A stretch of 64,000 bases of DNA from Flavobacterium faecale (GTDB lineage Bacteria > Bacteroidota > Bacteroidia > Flavobacteriales > Flavobacteriaceae): positions 1,116,001 through 1,180,000 of the forward strand of contig NZ_CP020918.1 in NCBI RefSeq assembly GCF_003076455.1, read 5' to 3'. Position numbers and translations under genes: made by a program. Shown piece by piece: positions 1 to 7,466 of the stretch; the first letter of the stretch is position 1; each line of letters opens with the position of its first letter. The notes beneath the pieces are model-generated. The model saw nothing but the letters and a program-made list of their open reading frames with translations. It was not told the origin of the DNA and did not search any database.

Positions 1-125
1 ATAAGTTTTTTGGAGCGTTCCCATGCGCCCAAAAGTTTAAAACCAGGATGTAGTTCAAGAAATGGCGCATGAAAAACTTTACCAGACATTCCGTAGGATA
101 GTAGCGCTGTTTTTATAGTTCGCAT
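1..125 (-). CDS. Gfo/Idh/MocA family oxidoreductase, N-terminal part (runs off the left edge)
   Basis: Reading the minus strand from the ATG at 125-123 gives 41 codons with no stop before the window edge, beginning MRTIKTALLSYGMSGKVFHA. The hydrophobic beta strand followed by G-M-S-G-K-V-F-H-A-P-F is the nucleotide-binding start typical of Gfo/Idh/MocA dehydrogenases, which use NAD(P) to oxidise or reduce sugars and related polyols. Only the first Rossmann strand and helix are visible, so the substrate cannot be named. The stop codon of the old-yellow-enzyme gene lies six bases upstream of this ATG on the same strand, so the two probably form one transcript with this gene second. Confidence 0.7.
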   Translation of the reverse strand, partial: MRTIKTALLSYGMSGKVFHAPFLELHPGFKLLGAWERSKKL

Positions 126-131
126 GGTTTA

Positions 132-1199
132 TTATTTTAATTGAGCACGTTCATATTGTTTTGGCCATTTGATTGTGTCGTCTAGATCGCGAGCAAATTG
201 GAGCGGTAAGTTTGGATTTCTGAGTGATTCACGAGCAAACATTACTAAATCTGCATTTTGATCAGCCAATATTTCTTCTGCTTGTTGCGCTTCGGTAATT
301 AATCCCACAGCACTTGTTAACATACCAGTTTCTTTTTTGATTTTTTCGGCAAAAGGTACTTGGTAGTTTGGCGCTACAGGTATTTGTTGGTAAGGTACCA
401 ATGCTCCCGTAGATACATCAATAAGATCCACACCTTTATCTTTTAAAACTTGACTCAAACGTACGGAATCTTCTAATGTCCATCCGCCTTCGGCCCAGTC
501 GGTTGCAGATATGCGAACAAAAATGGGTAAGTCTGCTGGCCATTCAGTTTGCACAGCAGCCAACGTTTCAAGCGTAAAACGAATGCGGTTTTCAAATGAT
601 CCACCGTACTCATCTGTTCTCAAATTTGATAAAGGAGACAAAAATTGATGTAGCAGGTAGCCGTGCGCGGCATGAAGTTCAAGAACTTCGTATCCTGCTG
701 CTAATGCTCTTTTGGTTGCCGATTTAAACGCTTGAACGATAGTGTCTATTTGTGCTTTGTCAAGTGCTACGGGTGCTGTTTCTTTGTCTGAAAAGGCAAT
801 TGCTGATGGTCCAACTGTTGTCCAGCCACCATCAGACGGTGCTAGTTGTTGGTGACCCAACCACGGTGCGGCATGACTTGCTTTGCGACCTGCGTGTGCC
901 AACTGGATACCAGGTACGCAGTCTTGTGATCGGATGAAGTCTGTGATTTCTTTCAGTTTTTCGATCTGAGCATCGTTCCACAAACCTAAATCTTCGGGAG
1001 AAATACGACCCTCGGGTAAAACTGAGGTAGCTTCTTGAATAATAAGTCCGGCACCACCGCTAGCACGACTGCCCAAGTGTACAAGATGCCAGTTGTTGGC
1101 AAACCCATCAATGGCAGAATACTGGCACATAGGCGAGATAACTATGCGGTTTTTTAAAGTGACTTTTTTGATTTCTATAGGTGAAAATAATATTGACAT
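132..1199 (-). CDS. NADH:flavin oxidoreductase, old yellow enzyme family (YqjM-like)
   Basis: A 355-residue FMN-dependent ene-reductase that would reduce activated C=C bonds of enals, enones or quinones with NAD(P)H in the cytoplasm. The start MSILFSPIEI is chosen because family members begin there; an in-frame ATG 17 codons upstream only adds a low-complexity stretch. Visible family features are N-R-I-V-I-S-P-M-C-Q-Y-S with the redox-tuning Cys at residue 25 (matching the YqjM subclass), the H-A-A-H-G-Y-L-L-H-Q-F-L-S-P motif followed by N-x-R-x-D-x-Y-G-G-S, and the late V-G-L-I-T phosphate-binding region. It precedes and is probably cotranscribed with the Gfo/Idh-type gene. Physiological substrate unknown; stress or xenobiotic detoxification is usual for the family. 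Confidence 0.9.
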   Translation of the reverse strand: MSILFSPIEIKKVTLKNRIVISPMCQYSAIDGFANNWHLVHLGSRASGGAGLIIQEATSVLPEGRISPEDLGLWNDAQIEKLKEITDFIRSQDCVPGIQLAHAGRKASHAAPWLGHQQLAPSDGGWTTVGPSAIAFSDKETAPVALDKAQIDTIVQAFKSATKRALAAGYEVLELHAAHGYLLHQFLSPLSNLRTDEYGGSFENRIRFTLETLAAVQTEWPADLPIFVRISATDWAEGGWTLEDSVRLSQVLKDKGVDLIDVSTGALVPYQQIPVAPNYQVPFAEKIKKETGMLTSAVGLITEAQQAEEILADQNADLVMFARESLRNPNLPLQFARDLDDTIKWPKQYERAQLK

Positions 1200-1363
1200 A
1201 ATAAGGATGTTAACTGTTAATTCTATTTTGTGTTTGTTATGCAATTGCATTAGATAGGTAAAATTAAGCCATCTTCTTTAAATGAATCTTAAATTAAACG
1301 GCAATTAACAAACATTTAAAAGGTTATGCTGTATTATTGTAAAATAAATATAATAGAAAAGCT

Positions 1364-1371
1364 TACTTTTG
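1364..1371 (+). promoter_or_regulatory. Candidate -7 element for rseP
   Basis: TACTTTTG matches the Bacteroidota -7 consensus TAnnTTTG, 30 nt before the rseP start codon. No clear TTTG at the -33 position is visible, so this is a partial match. Confidence 0.4.
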
Positions 1372-1400
1372 TGAGTTGAAAAAAGAATTAAAATTTTAAA

Positions 1401-2744
1401 ATGGAATTATTTATCAAGCTTTCTCAATTTTTATTGAGTCTATCATTACTTATTATCCTTCACGAATTAGGACATTTTATCCCCGCTAAGTTATTCAAAA
1501 CCAGAGTCGAAAAATTTTATTTATTTTTTGATGTGAAATATTCACTATTGAAGAAAAAAATAGGAGAAACAGAATATGGTATCGGATGGTTACCATTGGG
1601 AGGTTATGTAAAAATCTCAGGAATGATTGACGAGAGTATGGACAAGGAACAAATGGCATTGCCACCACAGCCTTGGGAATTTCGTTCAAAACCAGCATGG
1701 CAACGTTTGATCATTATGTTGGGTGGTGTTACTGTAAATTTCATTTTAGCTTTTGTAATCTATATTGGTATGGCATTCACTTATGGTGATACCTATATCG
1801 CAATGGAAGATTTGCAAGATGGTTTATTGATCGAAAATCCAGTTTTGGATAAAATCGGTATTAAAACAGGTGATAAAATCTTGGCAGTAGATGGTGAGAA
1901 AATTGCAAAATTTGATACAGACATTATCATGAAAGTGATTCTGGCAAAAAAGGTTTTGATCGAAAGAAATGGTGCCGAAGCGACAGTTACGATGCCTAAA
2001 GATCTTGTGGATCAATTGTCAAAAGTAGAAAAAGGTAGTTTGATCTCTATACGTATGCCGTTTGTAATTGGTGCTGTTGCTGCAGAATCGAGAAACACCG
2101 CTTTACAACCCAAGGATTTAATCTTGTCTTTGAATGGTCAGAAAATCAAATATTTTGACGAAGCTAAAACTATTTTGGAAGCCAATAAAAGCAAATCGAT
2201 TGCTGCAGTTGTTTTGCGCGATCAAAAAGAGGTACCTGTTTCATTGCAAATTAATGCAGAAGGAAAACTTGGGGTGCAGCTTGGAGGTTTAGGAATGGAC
2301 TCTTTGGAGAAATTAGGTTATTACAAAATACGCAAACAAGAATTCACATTCTTTGAAGCGATTCCAGTTGGAATCGAAAAAGGGAAAGATCAGTTGATCG
2401 GTTACGGAAAACAATTAAAGATGATCTTCAACCCAGATACGGGTGCTTACAAACAAGTAGGTGGTTTTAAAGCAATATTTGATATTTTTCCGAGTACATG
2501 GAGCTGGGAGGTTTTTTGGAGACTGACTGCTTTGTTATCAATTATGCTTGGAGTTATGAACTTATTACCTATTCCGGCCTTAGATGGTGGGCATGTTATG
2601 TTTTTACTTTATGAAATTGTAAGTGGTAAAAAACCATCAGATAAATTCTTAGAAAATGCACAAATGGTTGGTTTTGTTTTACTTATCTCATTGCTTTTAT
2701 TTGCTAACGGAAATGATATTTATAAGGCTATAATTGGCAAGTAA
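1401..2744 (+). CDS. rseP: RIP metalloprotease RseP (site-2 protease, M50)
   Basis: A 447-residue inner-membrane zinc protease that cuts membrane-embedded substrates after a first periplasmic cleavage; in proteobacteria it releases sigma-E from RseA. The first transmembrane helix carries the zinc-binding H-E-L-G-H at residues 21-25, and the third zinc ligand is in the C-terminal motif N-L-L-P-I-P-A-L-D-G-G-H (Asp about 395). Between them lie two PDZ-like segments (roughly 130-215 and 225-310), each with the G-x-K/L-x-x-D-x-I-L-x-(V/L)-(D/N)-G signature. Further hydrophobic helices are near residues 105-125, 370-390 and 425-440. The gene stands alone between the OYE gene and the tRNA array. 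Its local substrate is not evident from the window. Confidence 0.95.
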   Translation: MELFIKLSQFLLSLSLLIILHELGHFIPAKLFKTRVEKFYLFFDVKYSLLKKKIGETEYGIGWLPLGGYVKISGMIDESMDKEQMALPPQPWEFRSKPAWQRLIIMLGGVTVNFILAFVIYIGMAFTYGDTYIAMEDLQDGLLIENPVLDKIGIKTGDKILAVDGEKIAKFDTDIIMKVILAKKVLIERNGAEATVTMPKDLVDQLSKVEKGSLISIRMPFVIGAVAAESRNTALQPKDLILSLNGQKIKYFDEAKTILEANKSKSIAAVVLRDQKEVPVSLQINAEGKLGVQLGGLGMDSLEKLGYYKIRKQEFTFFEAIPVGIEKGKDQLIGYGKQLKMIFNPDTGAYKQVGGFKAIFDIFPSTWSWEVFWRLTALLSIMLGVMNLLPIPALDGGHVMFLLYEIVSGKKPSDKFLENAQMVGFVLLISLLLFANGNDIYKAIIGK

Positions 2745-2767
2745 AAAAAAGTAAATTTTTTTTATTT

Positions 2768-2802
2768 TTTGCTTGCAAATATTAAATTTAGCTCTATCTT
2801 TG
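2768..2802 (+). promoter_or_regulatory. Promoter of the tRNA-Asn array
   Basis: TTTG at 2768-2771 and TATCTTTG at 2795-2802 fit the Bacteroidota -33/-7 pair with a 23-nt spacer. Transcription would start near 2808, giving a leader of about 70 nt before the first tRNA. Confidence 0.65.
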
Positions 2803-2877
2803 CAACCGCTTAGACAAACAAATACAACGTTCTTACTAAGTGCATTAATATACCTGTACGCAATACAATATACAGTT

Positions 2878-2951
2878 TCCTTCTTAGCTCAGTTGGTTAG
2901 AGCATCTGACTGTTAATCAGAGGGTCCTTGGTTCGAGCCCAAGAGAGGGAG
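2878..2951 (+). tRNA. tRNA-Asn (anticodon GTT), copy A
   Basis: A 74-nt cloverleaf can be drawn in full. The acceptor stem TCCTTCT pairs with AGAGGGA (one G-T pair), the D stem is GCTC/GAGC, and the anticodon stem TCTGA/TCAGA encloses the loop C-T-G-T-T-A-A with anticodon GTT at 2912-2914. The T stem CTTGG/CCAAG has loop TTCGAGC, and the discriminator base is G. CCA is not encoded. This is the first member of a tandem array of tRNA-Asn-like units. Confidence 0.95.
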
Positions 2952-2955
2952 CTAC

Positions 2956-2986
2956 AAAAAATCCAGTTTCTGAAACTGGATTTTTT
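2956..2986 (+). terminator. Intrinsic terminator after tRNA-Asn copy A
   Basis: AAAAAATCCAGTT pairs with AACTGGATTTTTT around a short loop and ends in six T. A similar hairpin follows copies B, C, D and F. Confidence 0.8.
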
Positions 2987-3031
2987 AATTTTTATGGAGA
3001 CGTATATCTCCTTTGTTGTACATATATAGTT

Positions 3032-3105
3032 TCCTTCTTAGCTCAGTTGGTTAGAGCATCTGACTGTTAATCAGAGGGTCCTTGGTTCGAGCCCAAGAGA
3101 GGGAG
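3032..3105 (+). tRNA. tRNA-Asn (anticodon GTT), copy B
   Basis: Identical over all 74 nt to copy A, with the same cloverleaf and anticodon GTT at 3066-3068. It begins 154 nt after copy A. No separate good promoter is visible, so it may depend on read-through past the copy A terminator or on a weak promoter in the 80-nt spacer. Confidence 0.95.
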
Positions 3106-3106
3106 C

Positions 3107-3139
3107 AAAAAAAATCCAGTTTTACGACTGGATTTTTTG
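3107..3139 (+). terminator. Intrinsic terminator after tRNA-Asn copy B
   Basis: AAAAAATCCAGT at 3109-3120 pairs with ACTGGATTTTTT at 3127-3138 across a TTTACG loop. The same hairpin recurs after decayed copies C (3263-3295), D (3432-3464) and F (4008-4040), showing that tRNA plus terminator was amplified as a unit. Confidence 0.8.
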
Positions 3140-3174
3140 TTTTTAATTCAAATTGGTTTTTTTTCTCAGTGGTA

Positions 3175-3261
3175 TATCTCTTAGCTCAGTTGGTTAAAAC
3201 ATCTGACTGTTAATCAGAGTCCCGATAGCTATCGGGATTGGTTCGAGCCCAAGAGAGGGAG
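3175..3261 (+). pseudogene. tRNA-Asn-like copy C with palindromic insert in the variable region
   Basis: An 87-nt relative of copies A and B. The anticodon arm with GTT is intact. The acceptor 5' strand is now TATCTCT, leaving one A-G mismatch and one wobble; the D stem is broken (GCTC against AAAC); and the variable region is replaced by the palindrome TCCCGATAGCTATCGGGA. The T arm is kept apart from its first base. The extra hairpin would protrude as a long variable arm. Non-function is inferred from the lost D stem. The usual terminator follows at 3263-3295. Confidence 0.75.
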
Positions 3262-3330
3262 CAAAAAAAATCCAGTTTTACGACTGGATTTTTTGTTTTT
3301 AATTCAAATTGGTTTTTTTTCTCAGTGGTA

Positions 3331-3430
3331 TATCTCTTAGCTCAGTTGGTTAGAGCATCTGACTGTTAATGATCCCGATTGCTATCGGGGCGAATAGCTA
3401 TCGGGATTGGTTCGAGCCCAAGAGAGGGAG
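3331..3430 (+). pseudogene. tRNA-Asn-like copy D with longer hairpin insert
   Basis: 100 nt. The 5' half through the GTT anticodon loop matches the intact genes, with a restored D stem, but the 3' strand of the anticodon stem is lost. It is followed by a hairpin (about 3372-3408) whose arms ATCCCGATTGCTAT and ATAGCTATCGGGAT differ by one base around a CGGGGCGA loop. The T arm and 3' acceptor strand follow intact, then the shared terminator at 3432-3464. Confidence 0.75.
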
Positions 3431-3500
3431 CAAAAAAAATCCAGTTTTACGACTGGATTTTTTGTTTTTAATTCAAATTGGTTTTTTTTTCTCAGTAGTA

Positions 3501-3600
3501 TATCTCTTGGCTCAGTTGGTTAGAGTATCTGATTGTTAATCATCCCGATTGCTATCGGGGCGAATAGCTATCGGGATTGGTTCGAGCCCAAGAGAGGGAG
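3501..3600 (+). pseudogene. tRNA-Asn-like copy E with hairpin insert
   Basis: Same 100-nt design as copy D, with further substitutions (TTGGCTC at the start of the D arm, GAGTAT after it, GATTGTTAAT in the anticodon arm). Its 3' end abuts a different terminator and then a GIY-YIG ORF instead of the terminator seen after the other copies. Confidence 0.75.
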
Positions 3601-3608
3601 CAAATTAG

Positions 3609-3636
3609 AAAAGCCTGACAGTGATGTTGGGCTTTT
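3609..3636 (+). terminator. Terminator between tRNA-like copy E and the GIY-YIG gene
   Basis: AAAAGCCTGACA and TGTTGGGCTTTT can pair around GTGA. The same segment downstream of copy G is split by the IS1182-like element. Confidence 0.6.
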
Positions 3637-3657
3637 TGCATTTCTAAAAAGATATTT

Positions 3658-3945
3658 ATGAATATAGTCTACATTCTTTTTTCAGAAAAACTAAATAAGT
3701 TCTATACTGGGTTTACGGAGAATCTACAGGAAAGATTGCTATTTCATCAAAATGCTGAATCTAGGAAGTTCACTTATAATGCAGATGATTGGTCTGTGTT
3801 CTTAACAATTGAATGTGTTTCAAAATCACAAGGTTTAAAGATTGAAGCTCAGATAAAATCAATGAAAAGTCAGGTTTACATTCGAAATTTAAAACTATAT
3901 CCTGAAATGATTGAAAAACTACATCAAAAATATTCTGACTGTTAG
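3658..3945 (+). CDS. Small GIY-YIG nuclease-family protein, copy 1 (3' end fused to a tRNA fragment)
   Basis: 95 residues, essentially one GIY-YIG domain: V-Y-I-L at 4-7 with Tyr5, F-Y-T-G at 16-19 with Tyr17, Arg26 in L-Q-E-R-L, His30, and the metal-binding Glu63 in K-I-E-A-Q-I-K. These are the expected catalytic positions of UPF0213-type GIY-YIG proteins, whose cellular role is mostly unknown. The last codons (Y-S-D-C-stop) are written by the anticodon arm of a tRNA-Asn-like fragment; the paralogue at 7467-7760 instead ends Y-S-D-F-Q-S. Before that break the two copies differ by six synonymous and three non-synonymous changes, suggesting selection on the protein. No promoter is obvious. Confidence 0.8.
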   Translation: MNIVYILFSEKLNKFYTGFTENLQERLLFHQNAESRKFTYNADDWSVFLTIECVSKSQGLKIEAQIKSMKSQVYIRNLKLYPEMIEKLHQKYSDC

Positions 3946-4006
3946 TCATCCTGATTGCTATCGGGGCGAATAGCTATCGGGATTGGTTCGAGCCCAAGAG
4001 AGGGAG
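3934..4006 (+). pseudogene. tRNA-Asn-like 3' fragment F overlapping the GIY-YIG stop
   Basis: Starts at TCTGACTGTTAG, equivalent to the anticodon arm, and continues through the hairpin insert, T arm and 3' acceptor strand, ending at G4006. The 5' half of the tRNA is missing and is replaced by the GIY-YIG coding region. The shared terminator follows at 4008-4040. Confidence 0.7.
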
Positions 4007-4075
4007 CAAAAAAAATCCAGTTTTACGACTGGATTTTTTGTTTTAATTCAAATTGGTTTTTTTTTCTCAGTGGTA

Positions 4076-4163
4076 TATCTCTTAGCTCAGTTGGTTAGAG
4101 CATCTGACTGTTAGTCATCCCGATTACTATCGGGGCGAATAGCTATCGGGATTGGTTCGAGCC
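4076..4163 (+). pseudogene. tRNA-Asn-like copy G, 5' part, interrupted by the IS4-like element
   Basis: Contains the acceptor 5' strand, D arm, GTT-like anticodon loop and hairpin insert, then stops inside the T arm at GGTTCGAGCC, where the insertion sequence begins. Its 3' remainder lies at 5627-5648. Confidence 0.75.
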
Positions 4164-5626
4164 CAATGTCATTAAGTTAAGGTTTTACATAGCTGATTAA
4201 TAGTTATTTAATTGGTTTTAAAATATCAATTCTATAGTATTTTTCGTATATTTATACTGTAAAATATATAGTTTTGAATATGCCAAAGAACTCAATTGCG
4301 ATAGTTGAAATACTAAAAGAAGTGATATTTAGTGATAAAATAAGAATTGAATTTAAAATGAATGATAAAGATTTTAGTCGAAAACGTAAACAGCCTTTTG
4401 GAGAAGTTTTACTTTTCATGTTCAATTTGTTGAGAAAAAGTTTGGCAATAGAAATTGATAGTTTTATAAATCATCTTAATTCAAAACTCGAATCCAAGCC
4501 TATTAAAAATTTCACTAAAAGTGCTTTTGTTCAGAAAAGACAAAAGATAAATCCAGCGGTTTTTAAATATTTATCGAGAGTAATTATGGAAAACACTTAT
4601 GTTGAAAGAAATATAAATGTCCAACTATTTTATGGTTATAGACTCCTTGCAGTTGATGGTTCTATGATTACTCTACCCTATACAGAGAATTTAAAAAATG
4701 TATTTGGAGTATCAAAAAACAACACTAAAACAGTTCTAGTGCAAGGAAGAGCTTCTGTTTTGTATGACGTACTGAATCGTCTCGCATTGGATTCTTCGTT
4801 GAATAATTCAGCATTGGGAGAAAGACAATTGGCATTGAAACATTCCGATTATTGGGCCAAGAACGATTTGATTATATATGATAGAGGCTACGTGGGTTAT
4901 GATTTTCAGTATGAACATTTTAAAAAGAATATAGATTATTTAATCAGAACAAGTCTTACCCATAGTGACCTAATAAAAGATTTTGTAAAAACCAAGAAAC
5001 AATCAGCCATAGTTGATTTATTTCCAAATCAAAAACACGCTATAGTTGATAAGCAATACACAAAAGAGACATCGCTAAAAGTTCGATTAATTAGAATCGT
5101 TTTGTCTAATGGAGAAATTGAAGTTTTGATGACATCTTTATTGGATAGTCAAATTTTTCCAGCCAGTATATTTAAAGAATTATACTTTTTGAGATGGGGG
5201 ATTGAAACATTTTACGACGAGTTGAAAAACAAACTCAAATTGGAATACTTCACGGGTTATTCCAAAGCAAGTATAGAACAGGACTTTTTCTGCACGATAT
5301 TCATAAGTAATTTGCAATCGACCATTGTAAATGACTTACAAGATGACTTAAAATTAAAGAACAAAAACACAAAACTGGATTACAAGATCAACACAAACTT
5401 GTCTTACGGTTTTTTAAAAAATAGAATACTAGAGTTGCTTTTTAAAGAAGCTCCTTTAGATGAAGTATTCGAAGAATTAGAAAATCTATTTCTTAAAAAT
5501 ACAGTTCCAATTAGATTAAATCGGAATAACAAACGAAAAGTAGGTAAATATCTCAATCGAAAAAGACCTTTAGTACTTAAAAATCAGAAAGATGCAATAT
5601 GAAAATTGCTTAACTTAATGACATTG
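4164..5626 (+). mobile_element. IS4-family insertion sequence, complete
   Basis: A 1463-bp element bounded by perfect 18-bp inverted repeats: CAATGTCATTAAGTTAAG at 4164-4181 and its complement at 5609-5626. It is flanked by a 10-bp direct repeat GGTTCGAGCC (4154-4163 and 5627-5636), consistent with target-site duplication. The duplicated target is the T arm of a tRNA-Asn-like copy. One intact transposase ORF fills the element. Intact ends, ORF and duplication point to a recent insertion. Confidence 0.9.
4280..5602 (+). CDS. IS4-family transposase (DDE)
   Basis: 440 residues from the ATG at 4280. The DDE catalytic core is visible: first Asp in L-L-A-V-D-G-S-M, second Asp in L-I-I-Y-D-R-G-Y-V-G-Y-D, and the glutamate in L-Y-F-L-R-W-G-I-E-T-F-Y-D-E-L-K, which exactly fits the IS4 signature Y-(2)-R-(3)-E-(6)-K. 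It catalyses cut-and-paste transposition of its own element by binding the 18-bp ends. The frame is open from just inside the left end to just before the right end, with no internal stop or frameshift, so it is probably active. Expression most likely uses a promoter in the 98 bp between the left repeat and the ATG. Confidence 0.92.
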   Translation: MPKNSIAIVEILKEVIFSDKIRIEFKMNDKDFSRKRKQPFGEVLLFMFNLLRKSLAIEIDSFINHLNSKLESKPIKNFTKSAFVQKRQKINPAVFKYLSRVIMENTYVERNINVQLFYGYRLLAVDGSMITLPYTENLKNVFGVSKNNTKTVLVQGRASVLYDVLNRLALDSSLNNSALGERQLALKHSDYWAKNDLIIYDRGYVGYDFQYEHFKKNIDYLIRTSLTHSDLIKDFVKTKKQSAIVDLFPNQKHAIVDKQYTKETSLKVRLIRIVLSNGEIEVLMTSLLDSQIFPASIFKELYFLRWGIETFYDELKNKLKLEYFTGYSKASIEQDFFCTIFISNLQSTIVNDLQDDLKLKNKNTKLDYKINTNLSYGFLKNRILELLFKEAPLDEVFEELENLFLKNTVPIRLNRNNKRKVGKYLNRKRPLVLKNQKDAI

Positions 5627-5648
5627 GGTTCGAGCCCAAGAGAGGGAG
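5627..5648 (+). pseudogene. tRNA-Asn-like copy G, 3' remainder
   Basis: GGTTCGAGCC plus the 3' acceptor strand and discriminator G, continuing the copy interrupted at 4163. The first ten bases are the target-site duplication. Confidence 0.75.
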
Positions 5649-5729
5649 CAAATTAGAAAAGCCTGACAGTGATGGAGGGCACTGAAAAACATCGCATATT
5701 TTGATTATCATCGTTTTTTAGACAATAAA

Positions 5730-5773
5730 AAAACGCTTGTAACAGGAGTTATATAATCCGTTGCAAGCGTTTT
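5730..5773 (-). terminator. Hairpin downstream of the IS1182-like transposase
   Basis: AAAACGCTTGTAAC at 5730-5743 pairs with GTTGCAAGCGTTTT at 5760-5773, with one mismatch. It lies inside the IS, just past the transposase stop on the minus strand. Confidence 0.55.
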
Positions 5774-5867
5774 CCTTTTTAATCTTGATTTTTAATGTTG
5801 GTTCAATAAGGCTATTTTGAGTTTAGCTAGAGTCATTTTGAGTAATGCAGCAGTAGCTTTCATTTTT

Positions 5868-7316
5868 CTACATTAATTTGAGTATTCTTTTTAAGTTGAC
5901 TGCGAAAATTGCTATTGCACCTTGCATTTGCATATTGGTAATGCCATATGATATTGCTCTATCATAACCATGTACATTTTTCAACTCACTATTTTTCGCT
6001 TCTATTTTATATCGATGTTTTGCTTTTTCTTTGTAATAGTCAGTTTCTTGAAAGCTGATTTGTTCTTGGTGTAAGTCCGATTTTATCGACACCGAATATG
6101 TTTTTGTCTTGGATCCTTCTTTATAACAACCCTCTTTTAAAGAGCAGGTCTTACATTTTTCCACATCAAAATAGTAGGTTTGTATTTGATTGGTTCCAAC
6201 ATTTTTTTTACCTTGGCGAGCCTTTCGTATGGCCATATGACCAGCAGTGCAAACAAATCTATCGGCATCTTTATTATAGTCAAATTTATCTTCGTCTTTT
6301 CTAGCTCCTTGTGCTATTGTAACATTTAGTCTGGCTACCACTTTAATATTTTGCTCCCTTGTGAGTTTGAGATTTTCTTTTCCTGTATAAGCTCCATCCC
6401 CAATAATAGTATCAACATCAATTCCGTTTTTTTGACTAATCGCTAAAAGTCTAGGTAATTCTGGTCCATCCCCTTTTTCACCTGATGTGACTACAGCCGC
6501 TGTAATGATGCGCTCCTCGGTCATAGCTAAGTGAGTCTTATATCCAAAGAAAGAACTATCAGCAGATTTATGACCCGTTTTAGCATCTGCATCTTTTGAT
6601 AAGGTAAAATTTTCTTGAGTGTCTTCTACAGTTTCTTTGAGTAGATTTAATTTCTCTTTCACAGCTGGAATCGAACTTATTGACGGCTCATTTTCAATGC
6701 GTTTTTCCAACTCTTTACAATAAGCAAGTTCCTTCTCTAAGTCATTGTCTGTATTTTTTTCAGGCATATGTTCTTTGAATTCCTGCTCAAAGCTGTATAC
6801 TGTTTTTCGCAGTAGCTTGGAACGTTCTCTCAATACATCGATGGCTAAAAATGGATTGGATCTTGATAAAGTATGTGTGGCATCAACGATGATAGACTTC
6901 GAACGAATAATACCTTTTTCGATAGCAATGGTGACTGTTTTGTTTATCAACAGATTTAATAGGTCGGTATCCTTTAAACGTAGTTTTCTAAATTTTGTTA
7001 ACGAACTCGGATTGATAACATCGTCTTCTGGATTCATATCCAAAAAATATTTGAAGGACATATCGTATTGAGAACGCTCCACGACATCAATATCGGAAAC
7101 AGTATAGATTGTTTTAAGTAGTAAATACTTAAACATACGAACGGGACTTTCTGCCATTCGCCCATTATTGGGACAGTACTTATTTAACAACTCATCGTAA
7201 ATGAATGAAAAATCAATCAAATCATTAATTTTTCTTAATAGATTTTCTTTTGGAACTATTAAATCATACAACGAAGAATACTCGCTGAATTGTATTGTTT
7301 GTTGTTGTACTAACAT
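5868..7316 (-). CDS. IS1182-family transposase
   Basis: 482 residues, the usual length for the family. The N-terminal part (about 15-115) has the DUF772-like block with R-M-F-K-Y-L-L-L-K and D-V-I-N-P-S-S-L-T-K-F-R. The catalytic region has the first Asp in S-I-I-V-D-A-T-H and the second in D-T-I-I-G-D-G-A-Y-T-G-K, then a Cys-containing insert (V-E-K-C-K-T-C-S-L-K-E-G-C), and a C-terminal A-K-N-S-E-L-K-N-V-H-G-Y with the glutamate. No stop or frameshift interrupts it, so the element is probably competent. The plus-strand reading frames inside this region are shadows. Confidence 0.92.
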   Translation of the reverse strand: MLVQQQTIQFSEYSSLYDLIVPKENLLRKINDLIDFSFIYDELLNKYCPNNGRMAESPVRMFKYLLLKTIYTVSDIDVVERSQYDMSFKYFLDMNPEDDVINPSSLTKFRKLRLKDTDLLNLLINKTVTIAIEKGIIRSKSIIVDATHTLSRSNPFLAIDVLRERSKLLRKTVYSFEQEFKEHMPEKNTDNDLEKELAYCKELEKRIENEPSISSIPAVKEKLNLLKETVEDTQENFTLSKDADAKTGHKSADSSFFGYKTHLAMTEERIITAAVVTSGEKGDGPELPRLLAISQKNGIDVDTIIGDGAYTGKENLKLTREQNIKVVARLNVTIAQGARKDEDKFDYNKDADRFVCTAGHMAIRKARQGKKNVGTNQIQTYYFDVEKCKTCSLKEGCYKEGSKTKTYSVSIKSDLHQEQISFQETDYYKEKAKHRYKIEAKNSELKNVHGYDRAISYGITNMQMQGAIAIFAVNLKRILKLM

Positions 7317-7351
7317 CTAAAAAACACTTATAATTAGATTTAAATATAAGA

Positions 7352-7389
7352 AAAAAGGAGTAGAAATCCATAGATATCTACTCCTTTTT
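7352..7389. terminator. Hairpin upstream of the IS1182-like transposase, inside the IS end
   Basis: AAAAAGGAGTAGA and TCTACTCCTTTTT form a perfect 13-bp stem between the right IS end and the transposase start. It could stop outside transcription from entering the element, a common IS safeguard; this role is inference. Confidence 0.55.
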
Positions 7390-7466
7390 ATGTGTCAATT
7401 TATTAGAAAGACTTTTTCAGTGCCCTCCAGTGATGTCGGGCTTTTTGCATCTGTAAAAAAATATTT

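Larger units (their letters stand above)
5674..7428 (-). mobile_element. IS1182-family insertion sequence, complete
   Basis: A 1755-bp element with perfect 16-bp terminal inverted repeats: GGAGGGCACTGAAAAA at 5674-5689 and its complement at 7413-7428. The flanking 6-bp direct repeats AGTGAT (5668-5673, 7429-7434) look like a target-site duplication. It splits the terminator that lies between tRNA-like copy G and the second GIY-YIG gene; the uninterrupted version is at 3609-3636. The transposase is intact, and hairpins sit at both of its flanks inside the element. Confidence 0.85.

Noticed and set aside
2878-4163. Regularly spaced repeats resembling a CRISPR array
   Set aside because: The repeat units are tRNA-Asn genes or their derivatives, the spacers are near-identical copies rather than unique, and no cas gene is present.
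6745-7071. 108-residue plus-strand frame inside the IS1182-like element
   Set aside because: It is antisense to the intact transposase, which has clear family motifs.
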